Positions 57,801-64,000 of a stretch of 64,000 nt of DNA are shown one piece after another. The position numbers and the translations under genes are program-made. The notes beneath the pieces are model-generated. The model did not search any database. It saw only the letters and a list, made by a program, of their open reading frames with translations, and was not told the origin of the DNA. How positions within the stretch are numbered: position 1 is the first letter of the stretch; every line of letters starts with the position of its first letter. The stretch lies in NCBI RefSeq assembly GCF_026213295.1, contig NC_079425.1, forward strand, positions 14,122,004 through 14,186,003, given 5' to 3'. The DNA comes from Gadus chalcogrammus. Its lineage: Eukaryota; Chordata; Actinopteri; Gadiformes; Gadidae.

Positions 57801-60119
57801 AGATAATTAAGAATCATTCTCAACACACAAACAACTAAACACGCTGCCTTCAAATGGTAGCATGTACCTGAGCGGAAATTGAAATTCACAGGATGTAACA
57901 CTGCAACCATCTCATCAAATGTTTCACATCTCGATGAAGCCGAGAATTTGCAGCAAACTGATAGCGGTTTTGGCTGAATACGGGAGAGAAAGGGGACTGA
58001 CGCATACATCATAATGACTCGATTGGACAAGCCGACCCCGTGGAAGCAGTACGGTACTGCTCCTTGCCCACACTCGCTCAAGACCTCCAGGTGTGTACTT
58101 CCCTTGGTAGGGTTCACACATACACTGTGTGAACTGGGCCTGGGAGACAAAGCTTATTCCAGTTCCCTTGGAGCCGGGATACCCTGCTGCTGTTACCGCA
58201 GGTGCAGCATCCTGCAGTCAGGCAGTAAACAGAGGCCCTCTGGCCGCTGGGGGGGGGCGGCCGTTTGATCGCCTTCCCTCAAAAAGTTAGGGCTGAGGAA
58301 TAGTTGGGAGTGAGAAGATGAAAATAGGCATCAGACTAGCTGGACTAGGCTTCATACCCCTCCCTACTGGAGAGAGTCACGCTCTTAATGTGAAGTCAAA
58401 ACAGAAAGCTCCTGCAACCATCCATTACTTTAATAAGGTTTATTTCCACTGCTCATAAAGATTTTGTGGTGACAGCCCTTTTCGGAAGCTTTTCTTTTAT
58501 ACACTTTCAGAACACATTCATGACATGTAGAAAAGCTATCGCACGTTACATTAGCACATGTCGCCTGTTTCATTTCCTGACAATCTTTTTTCTCTGGCTG
58601 ATTTTAACCCCGAAAACAAGATTTCAGTCCTGCAGGCAAAAGCTCACATAGTGCCTCTCCATGATGTTCCTGGTCCTGCATTGCTCCCTGCTGGTCCTCC
58701 TCTGCTACTACAAGTTTATAACATAATATATCTGCATGGATTGAAATCACAGTGCAACTAAGCTTAAAGGTCACTTAAAGCATATAGATAAGGTAGATAA
58801 GGTAGCTAAGGGAGATTAAGGTGATCTATTCCAAGTGAGAAACCTCCATTCTGCACCAGATGTAACCAGATATTGCCTAAATTATAAAATCATTTGTATA
58901 TTATACTAATATATTATTATCAATTTAGATGTATCTGCACTATGTCATATTATCAAGATTTGACTAACAAACTCGGATAAATAGAAATTCTGATATGTCA
59001 ACATTTGACGTTTTCAACATATAAAAAATATATATAAATGATGAAAATGATTTGCATTTTCTAAAGTTAATAGAAAAATAACATTAGAACCTGTAAGAAG
59101 AAAACAGGGAAGAATATAAATGATTAAATTCTTACCCCTCTTATTTTCAAAGATACATGTAAACAAACTGAATGTAGAGCATACGGACTGCATTTCCACA
59201 GTCAAGGTCACATGGATGAAGTGGAGCTGGTCAGATCAGGCGAACCTGCCAGCAGACCACACCCCAGGGGCCAAAGGCTAGTAGACCCTAGACCCCAGGT
59301 GAGATGACCCCCCCCCCCCCCCCCCCCGCGCACACACACAAAAAAGACATAGGCACACACAAAGCACACACACATACACACACACACACACACACACAAG
59401 CTGATAGATTAATCACATTTTGATGGTGTTTTTCCTTTGCTTATGCCTCACACTGTACAGTATTTATGTTAAATCGATATGTTTAGTTGAGTGAGAACAT
59501 AGAAGACAAAAACCTAGTGACCGCCCTGGAAACATCGATCTGGCCCTTATAAGGGAACAGTTGATGTGCAATAGTAAGGAGCAATGGGATTAGCCCGGAA
59601 GGTTAAGTCTGTGCTAATTTTAATCTTTTGATTTCACCCCAGCAAACGAAAGTCAACAGACCAGCAACAGTGAAGGTCAGGAATTAAAGAGTGGACTTTG
59701 ACTTAAGATATTCTTTTGACTCCTTATGGAAAAATTGGATGGAGCCGCTTCATCAGTTAGTTCTGTTCTCTGCAACTTTTGTCAATAATTAACCAACTAT
59801 GAAATTGAGAATGAACTCAACAGATTCAGATTGTATCATATTTGTGTATATAGTGCAAAGCATTCTGGGTTGATGCTATGCTTGACAAGGAATAGTTGAA
59901 ATGCCATTGCATTCTGTCATGAGAGGGAAAGTCATCCTGGTGGGGAGGGAGGGAGAGAGGGAGAGGGACCACCTCTTTACATTACATCTCAAATACTTGT
60001 ATTTCCAATTCTCACTGTATTACACTATTTGTTGAAAACACGTTTACAAGAATGTGATATGTCGAAATATCAAACCGACAGCGAGACACACACATAACGT
60101 CACCTTGTGTCATACTTAC
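54811..60119 (-). other. DIAPH3 intron 1, 5309 bp
   Basis: Mostly complex sequence. Contains a CpG-richer patch at about 55260-55560, a C-rich run at about 56750-56762, a GC-rich patch at 58010-58265, a C run (59308-59327) with CA repeats beside it, and a GA/GGGA run at 59940-59970. No further exon was recognised, and the open frames inside have no domain support. Confidence 0.85.
59308..59399. repeat. poly-C run plus (CA)n
   Basis: Twenty C (59308-59327), then GCG, then imperfect CA repeats to 59399. Confidence 0.94.
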
Positions 60120-60227
60120 AAACTTGGGCTTACGGTCTCCATCGTCATTGCCAGGTGTGCTGAGTTGCGAGGTGAAGCCTTTCTTCTTTTGGTGTTTACC
60201 TTCCCGTCCAGCAGAATAGCTATCCAT
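60120..60227 (-). CDS. diaph3: DIAPH3 coding exon 1 (start codon)
   Basis: Thirty-six codons from ATG at 60227: MDSYSAGREGKHQKKKGFTS, then QLSTPGNDDGDRKPKF, then the donor GTAAGT. The leader is basic and hydrophilic with no signal peptide, as expected of a cytosolic formin. Exon 2 follows in phase 0. The start is supported by a good context (A at -3, G at +4), by an in-frame TAA only two codons upstream (60231-60233), and by the absence of any other in-frame ATG. The RKPKF end corresponds to human KRPKF. The leader is shorter than the human one, which is normal for this poorly conserved part. Confidence 0.9.
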
Positions 60228-60600
60228 AATTTAAGTAGGGCTGCGTACCAGTATGTATGATCTGAATCACGCCTGCGTTCCAATAAGTGAACACAGGTGA
60301 CAGCTAGCGCATACACGTTAGCTTAGCGAAACTGTTCTTAAAAACACAGAAAAATTACAATAAATGCATTGTTAACTACAAAACCCTCGGCCGTCAGATC
60401 TGAGTGTCAGGTTGGCTGCTGTCATCCAAACCCTATGAGAAAACAAGCTGCTGTTAGCGCTATGCTACCTACCCCACATTAGTCCAGCACGCTAATCAAA
60501 GTGGCTTTTGCTAATCCAATTAATGGATTTTCTAGTAAAGTTTTGATTTCCCTAACACACGGAAAGCTTAGGCGAATAACAGTTTAGTTCTTCCGTAACA
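60228..60600 (-). other. DIAPH3 5' UTR and upstream sequence
   Basis: The 5' UTR begins directly upstream of the ATG. A possible acceptor (GTACGCAG at about 60240) could mark a 5'-UTR intron, but its pyrimidine tract is poor. The transcription start cannot be fixed from sequence alone. Confidence 0.5.
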
Positions 60601-60649
60601 ACTACAGTAACTGTCTGAATAGCATGAAAGAACGCACATATCGGGTATT

Positions 60650-60800
60650 ATTTTCCAATGAGTTTGTAAATTTTTTTTTGACAAACCCGCGCCGCTCAGC
60701 TGTCGTGTTCAATCCGACCAATAGTGGTCCACCATTTGAAGGCGGTTACGGCTATTGGTCGGGCGGTGACTTTTTGCAATCCAAGCGGGCCGATGACTGG
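60650..60800 (-). promoter_or_regulatory. candidate DIAPH3 promoter with CCAAT boxes
   Basis: CCAAT boxes lie at 60655-60659 and 60718-60722 on the plus strand and at 60754-60758 on the minus strand. The last two are 36 bases apart, near the spacing common in NF-Y-driven cell-cycle promoters. A TTTGAA word (60735-60740) and CpG-rich text lie between them. No TATA box is obvious. DIAPH3 works in cytokinesis, so such a layout would fit, but promoter function is inferred only from position and motifs. Confidence 0.45.
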
Positions 60801-61424
60801 TCAGTGAGCTTGTCACTCATATTTGCCTTCGTGAGGGACGTTGGTTTAGTTTCCATCGTTATCCTGATTGCAAGAGTGGGTGAAATGTGTTTAACGCCAG
60901 CTATTTAGTGAGGAATGTGTGACATGTTATTTTACAGCAGTATATGTAACATGCTAAAATGAATCACATTTCAGCGAGAAAGTATGGGTAAGGCTGGCGA
61001 TGAAGCTGATGTATACCAGCTCCATGTTGTAACGGCCACCTCCGTGTAATTAAAACAAACGCACCCCACTATGCTTGGACGTGCGCGGGAAGCTCAACGA
61101 GGATTCATGACTCGTACTACAAAGTAGAACCTCTGGGGTCGAACCTTCTTTAGTTCCATGGGTCAAACATGTGGAATGTTTGTCAATTGTTGTCATGGTT
61201 TTTATTCAACAGTGAACCCATAAACATTATTATTTTTATTAAACGTAATTTGTCTTATTTGAACGTGGAACTAGTTATCTATGCAATTTTATCACACTAA
61301 TTGAAATAAGTCCCCAATTAAGAGAAAATAGGCAAAATCCTATTTAAAAATCCTTTTGCCATTTTCCCCAAAACACTGTGAGAACGTTCCACTCTGCTGC
61401 GGATGCATGCTGGAGTTATTTTCG

Positions 61425-61462
61425 TGACGTCAGACTACCTTTTCTTATGTAGTATGACGTCA
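61425..61462. promoter_or_regulatory. pair of perfect CRE (TGACGTCA) sites
   Basis: TGACGTCA occurs at 61425-61432 and again at 61455-61462, exactly 30 bases apart (about three helical turns). Two full palindromic CREB/ATF sites this close are unlikely by chance. They lie about 1.2 kb upstream of the DIAPH3 start codon and could also serve a divergent plus-strand transcript. Confidence 0.5.
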
Positions 61463-62215
61463 CGACACAACCAAGTGGCACCAAAACCAACAGGTTTGTG
61501 TGGATGGGTCTGTCTGTTGACTGCAGTGTCCGCAAGAAGGTTGAGCTTTTCGGACACCACGGAGTGTGTGGATGAAGGAGCACTGCTGGAGCAGTGCTGG
61601 AGCGATGCATATTAGCCTAATGTCAGCGTCCAAGTTAGGCTTTCCGGCACCTATATGTGGCTGATTTCACATACTGAATGTTGGCCAACTTCGGCCAACA
61701 TTCTGTGTGCTAGTGTTTGTTGGGACAGAGTTCAAGTACCACAAGGCGTGGTAAGGTTTCAGTGGTTTGCCGTTTGTATTGCTGAATTGCTGTTTTGACA
61801 TAATTTCTGACAAAATTACAGTCTGATGTCTGTGAATCACTTTATTATACAAAGGTAATAATGAGGGATTCTAGTCAATTGTATTGATGTGGCACTTTTC
61901 ATACGCAAGGCAGACTAGCTTGCTTCACATAAAAGCAGAAAGCATAAAAAGATATTTATTAAATAATAATAAAAAGTTGGTTTAGCAGAAAGCGGAGCTG
62001 AACATAGATGTGTGTAACCTTGATGGGTCAGGGCGCATGGGAGCAAGTCTCAGATCTTGCTCCCACTCAGATCTCGTCCGAGTGTGAGCGCCTGCTCGTA
62101 CCCATCTCCAGGAGAACTGGGCAGCTAGACTGGGCAGCCACACTGGGCAGACACAGTGAAGCTTCCAGGGACCGGCTCCAGTTCTACTAGATTTAACATC
62201 ATGTCTTGGTGATGG
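61463..62215. other. upstream intergenic sequence with a short palindrome
   Basis: Arms of 11 bp (GAATGTTGGCC and its complement) at 61676-61686 and 61693-61703 form a perfect hairpin. A retroposon-like stretch may begin near 61880 (GGCACTTTTCATACGCAAGG). No exon recognised; the 70-codon frame at 61403-61615 has no domain. Confidence 0.4.
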
Positions 62216-62366
62216 TGAAGTCGGAAACCGGAGCACCTGGAGGAAACCCATGTGAACACGGGGAGAACATAATCTGCTCACTTAAAGGTCCAAGCTGGGT
62301 TTACTTTGAACCAGGACCATCTTGCTCCGAGGCCCACCTGCGGCACTGTGCCACTTCCAGGTCATG
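62216..62366. repeat. diverged dispersed repeat
   Basis: CCGGAGCACCTGGAGGAAAC and CCATGTGAACACGGGGAGAA, and later GAACCAGGACCATCTTGCTC with GCGGCACTGTGCCAC, match a repeat very common in fish genomes (CCGGAGNACCCGGAGGAAACCC...GGGGAGAACAT...GAACCCAGGACC...). It is interrupted or diverged in the middle. The class is not certain. Confidence 0.55.
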
Positions 62367-62374
62367 TAGATCAA

Positions 62375-62668
62375 AGGGCTCATGTCATGCCACCAGGTGT
62401 GGGTGTGATTAGCTGGTACAAGCCATTTGGCACAGGGAAGGAATGATTTTCATAGTGACATCAAAAGTGGGCGTGTCCACCCAGATATATGAAGGATAGA
62501 TTAGCAACGTTTGCTACAGTCCATTGGGTAGGCTGGTAGAGTGATCCATCCAGCGTAGATAGGTGGACGCGCCCACTTGTGATGTCACTATGAAAATCAT
62601 TCCTTCCCTATGCCAAACGGCTTGTACCAGCTAATCACACCTACACCTGGTGGCATGACATGAGCCCT
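62375..62668. mobile_element. TTAA-type foldback MITE, 294 bp with 107-bp arms
   Basis: The arms 62375-62481 and 62562-62668 are inverted copies with only 5 differences in 107 positions, each starting AGGGCTCATGTCATGCCACC. The right flank is TTAA (62669-62672) and the left TCAA, a one-base variant of the same duplication. The arms share GTGTGATTAGC...ACAAGCC and GTGACATCA...GTGGGCG with the element at 26160-26350. No coding capacity. Confidence 0.85.
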
Positions 62669-63412
62669 TTAAGTAATTGCTCTCTGAAGAATACAAAAGT
62701 TATGAGGAGGACCTTCCTATCACTTAAATATCTGGGGAAGGGGCTCCCGATAACTCAATTCCCATAGTATAAATCGCAGTTAGTTATTTGAGAAGGCTTG
62801 CACAAAGGTTTAATCATGCTGTTTAGGCAGGACTAATTGGTCACTAACAATATAATACAATAAATTGATTTATTAATACAATATTGGTAATTTTGTTGTG
62901 TAGCCTAATCAACAGAAGTTAGCCTATGTTATATTATATATGTTTTATATTGACCATCGGAATCAGGCAAGCATCCGTGAACGTGGCATTATCCCAGGTG
63001 CGCATTCATGCGTGTGTAGAATTGGTATTTGAAATCGCTGTTGGAAAACAGGCAAAAGCACGTCTGCTTTTCGTTAGAAACAGAAACCAGTTCGTCCACT
63101 TTAGTTTGTGTCTCTGATAAGACCATGTTTGACGCGTCTTTACAAAGGACATTAAAAAAAGTCTCATGCATTTCAACACATTGGCAAAGCCTATGAATGC
63201 ATTGCCAAGCTGTGTTATCGAAGTTTTGAAGATGGCCATAGGGAAGTGTAGATACAGAACCGTAACGGCTTTCTGCAGTCGAAGGTAATTTTGTGTTAAG
63301 CCTTACCCAGGAAATTGCCTGGTCTAAGTCAACCTGTCGTTCTGTTATCAGTGATTTACAGCCTCCAGCTCTGGCGTGGTTTAAAGTTCATTCCCTTTCT
63401 CTGGAATTCTAG
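62669..63412. other. intergenic sequence, no gene seen
   Basis: AT-rich sequence without recognised repeats. Confidence 0.45.
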
Positions 63413-63474
63413 ATGTTAGTCAGAGGAGTTGAGTGGAGTGCAATCCGCAGAGCAGGCCAAAGGGTTCCCAGCAG
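63413..63474 (+). other. candidate exon of a plus-strand gene (weak)
   Basis: A 62-base segment is framed by a pyrimidine-rich acceptor (TTCCCTTTCTCTGGAATTCTAG in two pieces around 63390-63412) and a perfect donor CAG|GTAAGT. One frame is open from an ATG at the first base (MLVRGVEWSAIRRAGQRVPS); the other two have stops. The peptide is not recognised. In other vertebrates TDRD3 lies upstream of DIAPH3 in divergent orientation, so a 5' exon of it is conceivable, but nothing in the peptide shows that. Confidence 0.2.
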
Positions 63475-64000
63475 GTAAGTCTCGGCTCAGATATGCTCCG
63501 TTACGCGCAGTTCTTGGCAAAAGACCACTCCCCAGCCATTAACTTAAATGAACGACATCCAGGTATAATTATTGGATGCAAAAAAAGAGCAAACGCGTTT
63601 TTCTATCACGACAGCTTATAAGGAGCCAGACGTACACAATGCTAGGTGTGTTCTTCTACGTATTAAGCTACCGATTTATAACTCATTAACCATTTTGCAA
63701 TTGTTTTACGGACTAAAACGTGCCGTTACTACACAGAAATTCCCTTGGGTCACGTTTCGAGCTGGTTAAACACAGGTGCAAAACGGGACTTATATTAGAT
63801 GCTAGAATGGAGACTACAATAATCGATGATCCCATTCCGAGCGGAGGGGGACTCACAACAACCAAAGTTCGTAGCTCGTACAGGTGGAAATGGAGGCTTT
63901 ATAAACAGCAGACATGACATTGTCTGTATTGTCATAGTATCGCTGTTATATCACATTATGTCAATTAATTATATCTGATAAGTAGCAGGAGATGGAGTTT
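63475..64000. other. right edge, no gene seen
   Basis: Open frames at 63433-63917 have no recognised domain. The sequence is complex and repeat-free. Confidence 0.4.

Noticed and set aside
60624..60908. 94-codon plus-strand frame over the candidate promoter
   Set aside because: It covers the CCAAT-box region upstream of DIAPH3 and shows no family features.
61403..61615. 70-codon frame overlapping the CRE pair as a small gene
   Set aside because: No conserved features, and both strands are open over the same interval.

Overview
This is vertebrate genomic DNA, almost certainly from a ray-finned (teleost) fish. The evidence is intron-rich coding sequence of a vertebrate formin, fish-type hAT and TTAA-flanked DNA transposons, a tRNA-derived SINE, and very long AC/GT and GA microsatellites. 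The density of dinucleotide arrays recalls gadiform (cod-like) genomes, but that is only a guess. Nothing bacterial, phage or viral was seen.

The one gene I can support is the 5' end of a diaphanous-related formin on the minus strand, best matched to DIAPH3. Five consecutive coding exons can be read: 60227-60120, 54810-54778 (a 33-nt micro-exon), 54385-54194, 52040-51936 and 33446-33316. All junctions have GT/AG sites and the reading frame is kept throughout, giving 189 residues plus two bases. They encode a basic N-terminal leader, the Rho-GTPase-binding region and the start of the armadillo/FH3 (DID) region. The introns are about 5.3, 0.39, 2.15 and 18.5 kb. The intron after the last exon runs off the left edge (>33 kb). 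The rest of the gene (remaining DID, FH1, FH2, DAD) is not in the window.

Layout: 1-33315 is read as intron 5. It is packed with microsatellites, hAT elements (5168-8745, 9389-10155, 12802-13922, 17876-19315, 28201-28968), a TTAA-flanked foldback element (26160-26350), a 3-bp-TSD element (31670-32178) and two small minisatellites. Intron 4 (33447-51935) holds a Harbinger-like fragment, a two-phase 37/46-bp minisatellite, a tRNA-SINE, a LINE fragment, a TTAA-type element (41693-42538), a ZBED-type transposase relic and a short hAT (45516-45825), plus long repeat-poor stretches. Introns 3 to 1 (52041-60119) are comparatively simple. From 60228 to 64000 lie the 5' UTR and candidate promoter (CCAAT boxes near 60.7 kb), two perfect CREB-type sites 30 bp apart near 61.44 kb, a near-perfect foldback element (62375-62668) and a weak candidate exon of a plus-strand neighbour (63413-63474).

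The transposon calls rest on terminal inverted repeats and target-site duplications read directly in the sequence, and on recognisable transposase fragments. I found no undescribed functional system; the most unusual structures are the nested and foldback transposons and the compound minisatellites.
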